Source of the DNA: Salinivirgaceae bacterium
Lineage (GTDB): Bacteria; Bacteroidota; Bacteroidia; Bacteroidales; SZUA-534
Direction of reading: 5' to 3'
DNA: 64,000 nt
Assembly: GCA_016284875.1 (NCBI GenBank)
Contig: JAEEPS010000001.1
Coordinates: forward strand, 62,001-126,000
How positions within the stretch are numbered: the stretch's first letter is position 1; the number at the start of each line of letters is the position of its first letter. The translations under genes were made by a program, and so were the position numbers. Below the pieces are notes generated by a model. The model had not been told where the DNA came from. It saw nothing but the letters and a program-made list of their open reading frames with translations, and searched no databases. Of this stretch, positions 52,460 to 61,917 are shown in pieces.

Positions 52460-54291
52460 TACTCAATAGTCCAAGAAAACTCCATGTCCCAACCCGACTT
52501 GGTTTCGATTATCTGATCAAAGTAATAAACCTTTTCAGGTTGAAGGCGCTGATTGAAATTACCAGTATCCCATTTACCATTTTTATTGTCGTCACAAATG
52601 AGTTTGAAGATATATGATGAAGGATCCAAGTTATTAATAGTCAGTTTAGTGTCACCATCAATGGTGAATTCTTTAAGCACTTTTTCCTTTTCATCGAGAA
52701 GTTGGACGATTGAATTGCTACAAGGAACACCAGATATATTGATAATAATACTGCTATAGAATTCGCTACTTAGTGTCTCAAAATTATTGAGAAGAGAATC
52801 GTTGATATTTCCATATATGTCAGTGAAAGCACCGGAAGGAATCAGCAATTTGTATTTAGTTGACTCTGTACGTTTGAAATCAATATTGAACTTTCGTTGA
52901 GTTCCTTCAACACGGCTAATTTTTAAGTTAACGGGAGTTTCTTTTCCTTCCTCATCGAGTTTTGATGAAGAAAAAAGAGAATCATTATAGTTTTTAATCG
53001 GATAGTTTGTTTGAATAGTAATAGGTTTAATAAGATCAAAAGGAGGCTCAATGTTATGAGAAAGAACCAATTCCGACACTTTCTTCTCCTCCTCTTTCTT
53101 TTCTTCTTCCCCTTTCAGTCTGGATAATAAACCACTCGTTTTTTTCTTTTGGTTTTTAGGTGCGGCTTTTGCAATGAATTCAAGAGTATCAGTTTTTAGA
53201 TAATCCGTTTGGGAAGAATCCTTCATTGTATAACTTACTTGCATCCGCAGTGTATCGCGTTTGTAAAGAACAGAATCTGCAATCCACATAACCACAGAAT
53301 CAGTTGGCAGAGGACTTTCCAAAACACACCAATTTTCAGAAAACGATGTATCAATAATTGGAGAAATTGAAAAAGCACTATCGACTTTATCGTTGAATGC
53401 AACCACTAATTGGCGTCTGTTAGGGCGGTAAACCTCATGAAGATACTGAACATGATTATCTTCAGTAAAAAGATGAAGTTTTAGATTGTCAATTGTGGTA
53501 ACCATGGCAGTATATGAGTGTATAGAGTCACGGAAGAGAGTATCTTTCTTATCACGTGATATCTTATCAATCAAGCGAATAGTATCGTACATGATTGTTG
53601 GTTTGAAAGATGGGCAAATAGTGCTGTCGCAAAAAGCAATAGCCTCATTTGGCATATCAAACAAGTAGTTATTGTTCAAATCGCGCAAAGCAAACAAATA
53701 ATATTTAACGCCTTCTTTCATATTAGGAACGATGAACATACCATCTTGGTTTGTACGTCCCACACATTCAGGCATTTGAGTGCGAGGAGTAGAGTCATCG
53801 AGATGACGATAGAGCATAACGGTAACCCCGCTAATTGGAAGATCATTGAACGCATCGGTCAAATAACCACCGGCGTATGTGGAGTCGAAAGTGTCGCCGG
53901 TTGAGAATTCAAATTGGAAATTAGGAAGAATGTTGCCTTCATTCAAGTCGGTTATCGAATTGAAAAAGTTGAAGTTATAAGTAGTGCTATCAGCAAGTTT
54001 GTTATTTACTCTTACAACCATTTTTTTACCGCGCATCACCACTTTCGGCTTATTCTTCACTGGTGGTGACACCAACAACTCCTGACTGACATTCTTCAGG
54101 TCGATGAATTCATTGAATTCAACAATGAACTTTTTGCCTTTGAAATTGGTTGAATAATTGACGGGCGAACTGCGTAGCGCAACTGGTGGTTCGATGTCCT
54201 TTGGTCCGCCAGTAGGAGCCGACACTTTTGCGCAACCAAAAACCGCCAAGGCCGCCAAACCAAAAACAAACCGTCTGCCAATCAATTTCAT
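52459..54291 (-). CDS. Ig-like domain lipoprotein
   Basis: Surface or periplasmic lipoprotein of a family common in Bacteroidota. From the ATG at 54291 it has 610 residues: signal peptide with lipobox VFGC, an Ig-like (SbsA-type) domain in PPVALRSSPVNYSTNFKGKK, then further beta domains and a Lys/Glu-rich linker (LKGEEEKKEEEKK) at about 398-411. The promoter box at 54322-54329 lies downstream of an earlier ATG at 54324, which is why I use the later one. Function unknown; followed by the DUF3108 gene. Confidence 0.8.
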   Translation of the reverse strand: MKLIGRRFVFGLAALAVFGCAKVSAPTGGPKDIEPPVALRSSPVNYSTNFKGKKFIVEFNEFIDLKNVSQELLVSPPVKNKPKVVMRGKKMVVRVNNKLADSTTYNFNFFNSITDLNEGNILPNFQFEFSTGDTFDSTYAGGYLTDAFNDLPISGVTVMLYRHLDDSTPRTQMPECVGRTNQDGMFIVPNMKEGVKYYLFALRDLNNNYLFDMPNEAIAFCDSTICPSFKPTIMYDTIRLIDKISRDKKDTLFRDSIHSYTAMVTTIDNLKLHLFTEDNHVQYLHEVYRPNRRQLVVAFNDKVDSAFSISPIIDTSFSENWCVLESPLPTDSVVMWIADSVLYKRDTLRMQVSYTMKDSSQTDYLKTDTLEFIAKAAPKNQKKKTSGLLSRLKGEEEKKEEEKKVSELVLSHNIEPPFDLIKPITIQTNYPIKNYNDSLFSSSKLDEEGKETPVNLKISRVEGTQRKFNIDFKRTESTKYKLLIPSGAFTDIYGNINDSLLNNFETLSSEFYSSIIINISGVPCSNSIVQLLDEKEKVLKEFTIDGDTKLTINNLDPSSYIFKLICDDNKNGKWDTGNFNQRLQPEKVYYFDQIIETKSGWDMEFSWTIE

Positions 54292-54321
54292 TTGTCCGAA
54301 ACAATTATTAAAACCAATTTG

Positions 54322-54329
54322 CAAACATA
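54322..54329 (-). promoter_or_regulatory. Likely promoter box of the Ig-like lipoprotein
   Basis: TATGTTTG on the minus strand is an exact TAnnTTTG box, 30 bases before the ATG at 54291. No good -33 box. Confidence 0.5.
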
Positions 54330-54387
54330 CAAATTACGGCTCAATTAACTTTTTTTGAAACGTTGAATTTACGTGCCAAATTTTGTG

Positions 54388-54395
54388 CATATTTG
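54388..54395 (+). promoter_or_regulatory. Possible promoter box of the SpoIIE sensor
   Basis: CATATTTG is one base off TAnnTTTG and is followed by an A/T-rich leader to the ATG at 54416. A TTG at 54363-54365 may be the -33 element. Confidence 0.35.
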
Positions 54396-54415
54396 AAATA
54401 ATTAAATTTCAGAAA

Positions 54416-57400
54416 ATGAGAGCACTCAAAAAAATGCTTCTGGCAACGGCTGTTGCAATGGCATTCGGAGCATCGGCGCAAATTAAAAACTATTCGCCTG
54501 TAAATTACGGGCCAAAGCAATACGGAACGCTTTACGACCCTAATAACAACGCCATAGCGCAAGATTCACGCGGAATAATGTATTTTGGAACGACCAATGC
54601 CGTCTGGCAATTCGACGGCCATGATTGGAAGCGCATCGAAATAAAGGCAGGAATCAGCGTAAGTTCGATTTTGGTTTCAGAGTCGTGCGACACAATTTTC
54701 ATTGGAGCACAAAATGAGTTTGGTTTTCTTGTGTCGAACGGCACAAGTTACGATTATGTGTCTCTTTATGAGGCTGTTAAAGATGTTTTATTTCCGTTTT
54801 CTGATATTTGGAAAATATTCAGTATAAACGGCAAAATCTATTATCAGTGCTACGATTACATTTTCATGTACGATGGAGAGAATGTTCATATTTTCGAACC
54901 TGAAACTGTTTTTCATAATTCATTCTGCATTGATAATCAGTTGTATGTGCGTCAGCGCGAGATAGGTTTGTGCCGTCTGGACAGCACGAAATTTAAACTT
55001 GTGCCAGGGGGTGAGATATTCGCTAACATCGGTATTTTCGGTATAGAAAAAATCGGAGAAGACAAACTATTGATTATCAGTTATGAAGATGGTTCGTGGA
55101 TAATGGATGGAAATAGCATTACTCGCAACACATCAGACTTCGACAAAACACTGAAAAACATAGGTTTCAATGTTACAAGTTGCGTAATGCTGAGCGACAG
55201 CACGCTTGCATTGGGATCATACGACAATGGAATATTGGTGGTAACCACAGACGGCAAAGTTGTAACTCATAAAACAATTGAAAACGGATTAAATGAAAAT
55301 TTGATAAACAAAATATTCTGCGACCGTGAGCGAAATCTTTGGTTAACAACCAGTAAGGGAATAACATTGTTACCCAACAACGATTACATCTCACATTTTT
55401 CGGCCGAAAGCGGAATTGATGGCAGCGTGTTTGCCGTTCAGGAATTCAAGGGAAAACTTTATTTAGGTACTTCCAATGGTCTGCTTGTGCAGAATAAGAA
55501 TTTGAAAACATTCGATGAACCACTCTATTTGCCATTGACAAAAATGAACCGCAAGGTGTCGAGTTTGACTGTTTGTTTAGGAGAGTTGCTTGTAGGAACT
55601 GATGACGGAGTGTACCAGATGACCGATAAAAACACATTTGAAAAGATATTTCCCTTAAATTCAACACTTTGTGATGTATCATGCATGGCTTATGATGACT
55701 ATTCAAAAACTCTGCTAGTTGGATTCAACAACGGATTGGCTGTGTTGAAGAGAGAAGTGAGTGAGTGGAAGCATGTGGTTACAATGTGGAAACATATTGA
55801 AACCTGGGCAGAATATTTTGACATTAAAAAGATTGAAACTGAAATAAATAGCGATGGATTGTTGGTTGCGTGGTTGGGAACAACCAATCAGGGAGTTATA
55901 AGAATAACCTTTAACGGAGCCGATACCAAACCAGTGTTATTCTCTTCTGGCGAAAACAACGGACTTGAACGTGGTCTTGCTTTTCCGACTAAAATAGATG
56001 GAAAAATATGTTTGGTAAACCAAGGAGCATTGTTGAAATTCGTACGCGATACCGTTGAAAACCAAGAATTTGAAGGATTTCAGAATTACGAAGAAAATCC
56101 GTGGTGTTTTGATATTTACCAGATGTTTACACTCGACAGCGTGTCGTGGGTTTCGAACGGAACAAACATTGCCTACCATCTAAAAGGTGAAAAAGAAAGT
56201 CACAGCACGCAGTTCCGCGGACTTGACGCCGGACGTGTAAACACCATCTATACTACTGACAATAATATTGTTTGGTTGGGAACAACAGAAGGACTTGTAA
56301 TGTGCGTCAATGCGCCGTACAAACCGCAGGAATTTCCCGGACTCATTCGAGAATTGAAGTTGAAAACCAACAATCAAGTTGTAAATCTCGAAACAGAAAA
56401 CTTGAAAATACCTTATAAGGACAATTCGCTGACAATCAGTTTTTCGGCCTCGTGGTACAGCATTTCTGACAGCGTCAAGTTCAAGTATTATTTGAGCAGC
56501 GCATCGTATCGAGATTCTTCGGCTTGGACGCGGCAGACGTTTGTGGATTTCAACCATTTACATGAGGGTACTTATACCTTTACTATAAAGGCTCGCAACG
56601 CTTACGGCATTGAGAGCGAAGAGGCCAGTTGTACGTTCAAGATAGCACCGCCGTGGTATCGCACAGTTGTGGCGTATATTGTTTATGTTCTGCTACTTGT
56701 GGCTATAGTTTACGGAATCATCAAATATTACACTTACCAACTGAAAGAGCGCAACCGCTTGCTTGACCTTGAAGTTAAACGGCAGACTAAACAAATTGAA
56801 GAACAGTTGGTTAAGATTGAAGAACAGAACCATTCACTGACCGACAGTATTAACTATGCCGCGCGAATTCAGCGAATGTCGCTGCCAAATACAGATTTTG
56901 TAAATAAGTATGTGAGTGAGTCGTTCATTCTTTTCAAGCCGCGCGACATTGTGAGTGGCGACTTCTACTGGTGTGCCGAGGCCGATAACAAACTGGTAAT
57001 CACGGCTGCCGACTGCACAGGCCATGGTGTTCCTGGTGCCATGATGAGTATGTTGGGTATGAACTCACTTAACACAATTGTGAAAGTCCGTGGCACAATT
57101 AATCCAGGAGCCATACTGAACGATTTGCGTGCTAGCGTTGTGCGTTCGTTTGCCGACAAAGGACCGAATGCAGCAAAAGACGGCATGGACATTTGTTTGC
57201 TGACCGTTGACAAAGAAAACAATAAACTAATGTTTGCTGGTGCCTACAATTCTCTGATTCAAATCCGCAATGGTGAACTGACTGAATTCAAGGTAGATAG
57301 ATTTCCTTGTGCATTGTCGGATCAATATGAGAAAGGAATCATGTTCACGACTCAGACCATAGAAATGCAGAAGGGTGACTGCTACTATTTCTTATCAGAT

Positions 57401-57592
57401 GGCTACTGCGACCAGTTTGGTGGCGAAGATGGGCAGAAAAAATTTATGAAGGCTCGTTTCAAACGTCATTTGCTCGAAATATGGAACAAACCGATGGAAG
57501 AGCAAGGAGAGATACTTAACAAAATACATCTTGAATTTAAAGGAGCAGCAAGCCAGATTGACGACATTCTTGTAATAGGAATCAGAATTTAG
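54416..57592 (+). CDS. Propeller sensor fused to SpoIIE/PP2C phosphatase
   Basis: One-piece signalling protein. From the ATG at 54416 it has 1058 residues: signal peptide (to GASAQ), a large periplasmic part of two-component-regulator propeller repeats up to about 640 (GILVVTTDGKVV, NLWLTTSKGITLL, LVGTDDGVYQM), a Y_Y_Y domain about 650-755 (GTYTFTIKARNAYGIE), one TM about 760-782, a coiled coil (KRQTKQIEEQLVKIEEQNHSL), and a C-terminal SpoIIE/PP2C domain with FKPRDIVSGDFYW and TAADCTGHGVPGAMMSMLG. The usual partner of this sensor type is a histidine kinase; here a serine phosphatase takes its place, a combination known in Bacteroidota. Target unknown. Confidence 0.9.
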   Translation: MRALKKMLLATAVAMAFGASAQIKNYSPVNYGPKQYGTLYDPNNNAIAQDSRGIMYFGTTNAVWQFDGHDWKRIEIKAGISVSSILVSESCDTIFIGAQNEFGFLVSNGTSYDYVSLYEAVKDVLFPFSDIWKIFSINGKIYYQCYDYIFMYDGENVHIFEPETVFHNSFCIDNQLYVRQREIGLCRLDSTKFKLVPGGEIFANIGIFGIEKIGEDKLLIISYEDGSWIMDGNSITRNTSDFDKTLKNIGFNVTSCVMLSDSTLALGSYDNGILVVTTDGKVVTHKTIENGLNENLINKIFCDRERNLWLTTSKGITLLPNNDYISHFSAESGIDGSVFAVQEFKGKLYLGTSNGLLVQNKNLKTFDEPLYLPLTKMNRKVSSLTVCLGELLVGTDDGVYQMTDKNTFEKIFPLNSTLCDVSCMAYDDYSKTLLVGFNNGLAVLKREVSEWKHVVTMWKHIETWAEYFDIKKIETEINSDGLLVAWLGTTNQGVIRITFNGADTKPVLFSSGENNGLERGLAFPTKIDGKICLVNQGALLKFVRDTVENQEFEGFQNYEENPWCFDIYQMFTLDSVSWVSNGTNIAYHLKGEKESHSTQFRGLDAGRVNTIYTTDNNIVWLGTTEGLVMCVNAPYKPQEFPGLIRELKLKTNNQVVNLETENLKIPYKDNSLTISFSASWYSISDSVKFKYYLSSASYRDSSAWTRQTFVDFNHLHEGTYTFTIKARNAYGIESEEASCTFKIAPPWYRTVVAYIVYVLLLVAIVYGIIKYYTYQLKERNRLLDLEVKRQTKQIEEQLVKIEEQNHSLTDSINYAARIQRMSLPNTDFVNKYVSESFILFKPRDIVSGDFYWCAEADNKLVITAADCTGHGVPGAMMSMLGMNSLNTIVKVRGTINPGAILNDLRASVVRSFADKGPNAAKDGMDICLLTVDKENNKLMFAGAYNSLIQIRNGELTEFKVDRFPCALSDQYEKGIMFTTQTIEMQKGDCYYFLSDGYCDQFGGEDGQKKFMKARFKRHLLEIWNKPMEEQGEILNKIHLEFKGAASQIDDILVIGIRI

Positions 57593-57610
57593 AAGAGAGA
57601 AAACAAAATA

Positions 57611-57640
57611 AAAAAAGTCGGAAAAACATCCGACTTTTTT
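57611..57640. terminator. Bidirectional terminator between convergent genes
   Basis: AAAAAAGTCGG (57611-57621) and CCGACTTTTTT (57630-57640) form an 11-bp stem around an 8-base loop; T-runs lie on both strands. It serves both the SpoIIE gene and the minus-strand CHAT operon. Confidence 0.92.
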
Positions 57641-57664
57641 GTTTTTTGGATTGCGACAAACTGT

Positions 57665-59863
57665 TTATTTCGATGGTTTGTCGATGCTGTTGTAAGTTTC
57701 CTTACCATCGAATGTAAACCTCATGTAGGAGGCTTTTATTTTGTTATCAGCCGTTGCTTTTTGAGGTTCGTTGTCGAGAGCCGACACAACTTCGAAAGTT
57801 GTGTTGTCGCATTTCGAAATCCACATAGGATAAATTGAGCGGTTGGGTTTGTAGTTTTCTCCGTCAATCCAGTTTCCTTCGGCATCAATTGAATAAATGA
57901 AAAGGCCCGAATCGCCGTTCAGGTTAACTTCATCATTATCAAGATCCAACATTTTGCTGAAAGAACCAATGATGTAATAGATGTTGTCGGTTTTCAGGAT
58001 GTTGCAGGTGTAGCCGTCGAATTTGAGTTGTTTGTTCCAAAGGGTTTTGAATTTGGAATCCAAACAGCAAATGTGCATGTCGCACGTTTCACTAATAAAC
58101 GGCTTAATGCTTGTGCCACAGAACAATACAACATATTTATTATCGATGTCATCAACTAAAAGTTTACGCGGCAGAGCCTTTATTTTAATTTCAGTAGTTT
58201 GCTTTTGGTTTCCTGCCTTATCGAGCAAAATCATGAAATTGCGAATTACACCAGTTTTTGTGGTTGAGGTTACAAGGGCTGCAATCTCATCGTTCAGCGA
58301 AGTCACAAATAGGCAAGAGCGGTTTCCTTCGCCAGGCTTGAAGGTTTTAAGCCATTTAACGTTGTGCAGTGTGTCGATGCTTGCAACAAAGGCAGAATGA
58401 TCACCACTTTTGCCAACAAACGTTCCTGCCAACAATATCTGATTTTTATCGGCATCTTGTTTAGAATGAACAAAATAACCTTTTTTAGACAATTTTTCAG
58501 CAGTAACTATTTGTGCAAAAATGGTGTCACCATTGTAGAGCAAGAAGTGTTTGTTTACGGGATTCAACTTGCTGCCCATTTTTAAAAGATGGTCGGCATA
58601 ATCGTCGATTGCACCATCAAAATACTTATTATCAAATGTTTGTTGGTTCAAAACGTACTCTTGCAATCCTTTTTCGCCTTTGTATTTTTTCTCAAAAATG
58701 TTGCTGTACTTCTTTATGCCCTCATCGCTGATGTTGCCATAAAGCAGAGTAAGCAGTGAGTCAGTCGCCTTGCGGTACTCAAGCGCTTTTGTAAAATGGT
58801 TGTTTGAAGGATAGTTGAAACCGAACGCAAAGAAGTTAGTATCAGTGCGATACGAAGACAATTGGTACATATAGTTAATCTGCGACTCCTGAAACAAAAG
58901 CAATGAATTTGCCAGCGACTCGTAGTCGTATTTGTAAATCTTATTAATAAGATAAGGCGGAACGCGGTAGTTTTCAGGAACACCATCAATATTTTTCTCA
59001 GTAAGAAGGCTCACATATTTTTTGTTCAGCGTTTCGGTCTCATCAATGTTTTTGTATAAGTAAGTTATATCGTTCTTATACACATCTTTAAATGTATTGA
59101 TCCAACTGTTGAAATCCCAGAGTTCGATGTTTTGCGCCAAAAAATTTGCAGGAGTGAGGCCATGCATTCGGTAAATCTGAATGGGATTCAACGTGTAGTT
59201 GAATGTATAGTTGAACATTGGGTGTTTTTTCAGAGAAATCTGAAGTTTTTCAAGATAATAGAGTGTTGAGTCGAAATTGATTTTTAACGCATCGAGTTGT
59301 GATGTTAAATTGTTGTCAACCAAAAAGTAAAGGTCTTTCAACTTGCTGTTTTTGCGATTTATTTCGTTGTAGATGCTGATACACTCGTTGTATTTTGTGG
59401 CAGCGTTGTAGAGGTTGGTTCGGTTTTCGGTAAACACCTCTTTGAAATTCTTGATTTTAACGATGTGATTGTTGATGGATTCCGTTATCTCTTCGAGTGT
59501 CGGGCCTTTTTTCGGATTGGCAGGAACTACATCGTCAAAATAACGACCGTCTTGTCGAGCCACCTTTTCGTCCAAATGCAGTTTGGCTAACGAAATATAA
59601 AGTTCAGCATTGTAAACATTCTGATTGATAGCCTTTTCCTGCAAAAACGGGTCGTAAGTGTCGAGACGTTTTTCAATGATCAGAGCCATTTTGTATAGAG
59701 AAGCCGAGTGAGCATTTTTCTTGCTTTGCGAGAACTCCTGAAGAGTTTGGTAGGCTTCATTATCCGACATTGTAGTTAAACTCTCGTACACATCCTTATA
59801 CTTCTGCGAAAAGGAAGTGTAACCGATTAACAAACTGACAATTAGTGTTATATAACGTTTCAT
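57665..59863 (-). CDS. Secreted protein of unknown function, CHAT operon
   Basis: Not recognised. From the ATG at 59863 it has 732 residues: signal peptide MKRYITLIVSLLIGYTSFSQ, a helical first half of TPR-like character (about 30-430), and a second half that reads like a beta-propeller of transport-type repeats (ILLAGTFVGKSGDHSAFVAS, NIYYIIGSFSKMLDLDND, GLFIYSIDAEGNW). Starts 20 bases after the stop of the PD40/OmpA gene; third gene of the operon, closed by the strong terminator. Confidence 0.7.
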   Translation of the reverse strand: MKRYITLIVSLLIGYTSFSQKYKDVYESLTTMSDNEAYQTLQEFSQSKKNAHSASLYKMALIIEKRLDTYDPFLQEKAINQNVYNAELYISLAKLHLDEKVARQDGRYFDDVVPANPKKGPTLEEITESINNHIVKIKNFKEVFTENRTNLYNAATKYNECISIYNEINRKNSKLKDLYFLVDNNLTSQLDALKINFDSTLYYLEKLQISLKKHPMFNYTFNYTLNPIQIYRMHGLTPANFLAQNIELWDFNSWINTFKDVYKNDITYLYKNIDETETLNKKYVSLLTEKNIDGVPENYRVPPYLINKIYKYDYESLANSLLLFQESQINYMYQLSSYRTDTNFFAFGFNYPSNNHFTKALEYRKATDSLLTLLYGNISDEGIKKYSNIFEKKYKGEKGLQEYVLNQQTFDNKYFDGAIDDYADHLLKMGSKLNPVNKHFLLYNGDTIFAQIVTAEKLSKKGYFVHSKQDADKNQILLAGTFVGKSGDHSAFVASIDTLHNVKWLKTFKPGEGNRSCLFVTSLNDEIAALVTSTTKTGVIRNFMILLDKAGNQKQTTEIKIKALPRKLLVDDIDNKYVVLFCGTSIKPFISETCDMHICCLDSKFKTLWNKQLKFDGYTCNILKTDNIYYIIGSFSKMLDLDNDEVNLNGDSGLFIYSIDAEGNWIDGENYKPNRSIYPMWISKCDNTTFEVVSALDNEPQKATADNKIKASYMRFTFDGKETYNSIDKPSK

Positions 59864-59883
59864 CGTATTCAAAGGTTTAAGTG

Positions 59884-61905
59884 TTATTCAATAATTTTAA
59901 TTTCCACTCGTCGGTTCTGCGCCCGATTTTCGTCAGATGTATTAGGCAGAATCGGCTTGGTTTCGCCATAACCTTTAGCCAAAATCATACTTTCTTTTAT
60001 TCCATTATCCGTCAGATATTTGGTTGCCATCTGTGCCCGTTTTTCCGAAAGGCGCATGTTGTACCAGTCGGAGCCTAAATCGTCGGTATGGGCCGAAAGT
60101 TCTATTTTAACGTTATCGTTCAACTTGAGGAAATCAATAATTCGGTTCAGTTCGGCAAACGAAGCGGTATTCAGTTCGGCCGAGTTGACCTCAAATGTTA
60201 TATTGTTGAAAGTCATCTTGGTATCCTTTGTCAGCAGATCAAGTTTGATGTTGAGTTTTTGTGTTTTCTTCGATTTCGACATATCAACTTTGGTGCTGCT
60301 GTAGGTGTAGCCTTTTTTGGCCACATCAATCTCATAACTGTCGCCCTCACGAAGTTCTACAATCAGGTTTCCATCCTTGTCGCGTTTGGCAACCACCGAT
60401 TGAGTCTCGTTTCGGCTCAAGTTTTTAACATTAACAATTACCGAATCGCCACCTTCGCCAGCGTTAATATCAAGAATCATGGCGGTTTTCGATGGGCTCA
60501 ACTCCACATCTTCCTCAAACTCATTGTAGAAAATGTCGGCAATGGTGTTCAAGTAGATGTCGTGAGGCTTGTAGTATTTGCAGTTGATATGGACTTTATA
60601 GGTTTTGCCGATATTAAGTTTGCTTTTGAACTTGCCTTTTTCAATCGGAATCAGGCTGTCGACAAGCAGTTCGCTCGTTGCCGAGTCGTAAACAGATACT
60701 TTTGGTGACAGAGGATAATACATCTCCTCATCGAAAACGTTGAGGTCGAATTCAACAGTCGAAAACAGCGTTGTATCAAATTGTTTTTTAATGTTTTGAG
60801 TGAAATAGTTGAGTTTTTCGTAATGGTAAGAGTGTGAGTAGCCGTCTTTGAAAAAATCAATTTTGTAATTGTTGTTTTCGTTCAGATAAATTGAGTATTG
60901 GCCCTTATCGTTGGTTGAATATTCACCCAAAACAGCCGATGTAATTAGGTCGGAAACAACAACTTGTGCCAAAAGAGGCTCGTTAGTGTTCTTGTCTTTG
61001 ATGGTTCCAACGAGTCGCATTGTCGGATAGGGTTTATATTCACTGCCGACAGCATATTGATAAGTTTTGTTGGGGTGTTTTTTCGACGGTTTTTTGGGAT
61101 TGGTGTTTTTGATGAATGTAGAGCCGTCGGTTGTCATCTGCGGTGAAAGGTCATCAAATTCGGTGCTCACATCAACCATGCATTTGGGCAGAGTCCAGCC
61201 GTTTTCGAAAATCACCTCCGATTTCAACTGTGTGTGGTAGATGTTGTAAACATCATCGGGCAGTTTTTTGCCTTGCGGTGTAGTGTCGGGTCTCATTGAT
61301 GAGAAGAAAAGAGTACGGCCGTCAGCGCACAGAAAAGGAGTTTCTTGGCAACCTGTATTGAAGACTTTCGGCAGTTCGCGAGGTCCAATCCATCGTCCGT
61401 CATTCTCGCGGCTATACATTACAAGTTGCTTGCATGAAGCATCGCTTTTCGGGCGCAGGAAAAAAATAAAATTATTATCAGCCGAAATGGTTGGCGAAAA
61501 CTCATCAGCCGTTGTGTTTATCGGTTCGTCGAATTTTGTAACGTTCTGCCAATCACCATTTTCACAAGTAACATACATTATGTCGAACGAAGATTCGGTT
61601 TTAGCGTGGAAAAGGAGTTTTGTTCCATCGTGGTTAAACGAAAAACCGCCAATTTGATTGCTGAGCATTTTTGTCAGAACAGGAATGGGTTTTGGTTCAC
61701 TCCACGAATCGCCGTTTTTTTCGGATTCACAAACAACTTTACCCTCGTTTTTTTCCATAATAAAAACGATTTTATCGCCTGTGTGGGAGAGGGCAGCATT
61801 GCTCACCATACCATCAAATGAAGGGAAGAGGTCGGTTTGTGCATGTCCGGTAAACGCACCAACAATAGCAGCAAATGTGAACAACAAGTGACTTTTTCGT
61901 ATCAT
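59884..61905 (-). CDS. PD40 / carboxypeptidase-regulatory / OmpA-domain protein
   Basis: Outer-membrane associated protein that probably binds peptidoglycan. Seen in 673 residues: signal peptide (to GHAQ), a PD40/WD40-like propeller about 25-270 (FSPTISADNNFIFFLRP, ETPFLCADGRTLFFSSM, LSPQMTTDGS), a CarboxypepD_reg type domain from about 295 (LVGTIKDKNTNEPLLAQVVV), further beta domains, and a C-terminal OmpA domain about 565-673 (IELSAHTDDLGS, RLSEKRAQMATKYL, RAQNRRVEIKI). The same domain set occurs in PorE, a type IX secretion component, but paralogues are many. It starts 12 bases after the CHAT gene. Confidence 0.88.
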   Translation of the reverse strand: MIRKSHLLFTFAAIVGAFTGHAQTDLFPSFDGMVSNAALSHTGDKIVFIMEKNEGKVVCESEKNGDSWSEPKPIPVLTKMLSNQIGGFSFNHDGTKLLFHAKTESSFDIMYVTCENGDWQNVTKFDEPINTTADEFSPTISADNNFIFFLRPKSDASCKQLVMYSRENDGRWIGPRELPKVFNTGCQETPFLCADGRTLFFSSMRPDTTPQGKKLPDDVYNIYHTQLKSEVIFENGWTLPKCMVDVSTEFDDLSPQMTTDGSTFIKNTNPKKPSKKHPNKTYQYAVGSEYKPYPTMRLVGTIKDKNTNEPLLAQVVVSDLITSAVLGEYSTNDKGQYSIYLNENNNYKIDFFKDGYSHSYHYEKLNYFTQNIKKQFDTTLFSTVEFDLNVFDEEMYYPLSPKVSVYDSATSELLVDSLIPIEKGKFKSKLNIGKTYKVHINCKYYKPHDIYLNTIADIFYNEFEEDVELSPSKTAMILDINAGEGGDSVIVNVKNLSRNETQSVVAKRDKDGNLIVELREGDSYEIDVAKKGYTYSSTKVDMSKSKKTQKLNIKLDLLTKDTKMTFNNITFEVNSAELNTASFAELNRIIDFLKLNDNVKIELSAHTDDLGSDWYNMRLSEKRAQMATKYLTDNGIKESMILAKGYGETKPILPNTSDENRAQNRRVEIKIIE

Positions 61906-61917
61906 TTTTATATTGTT

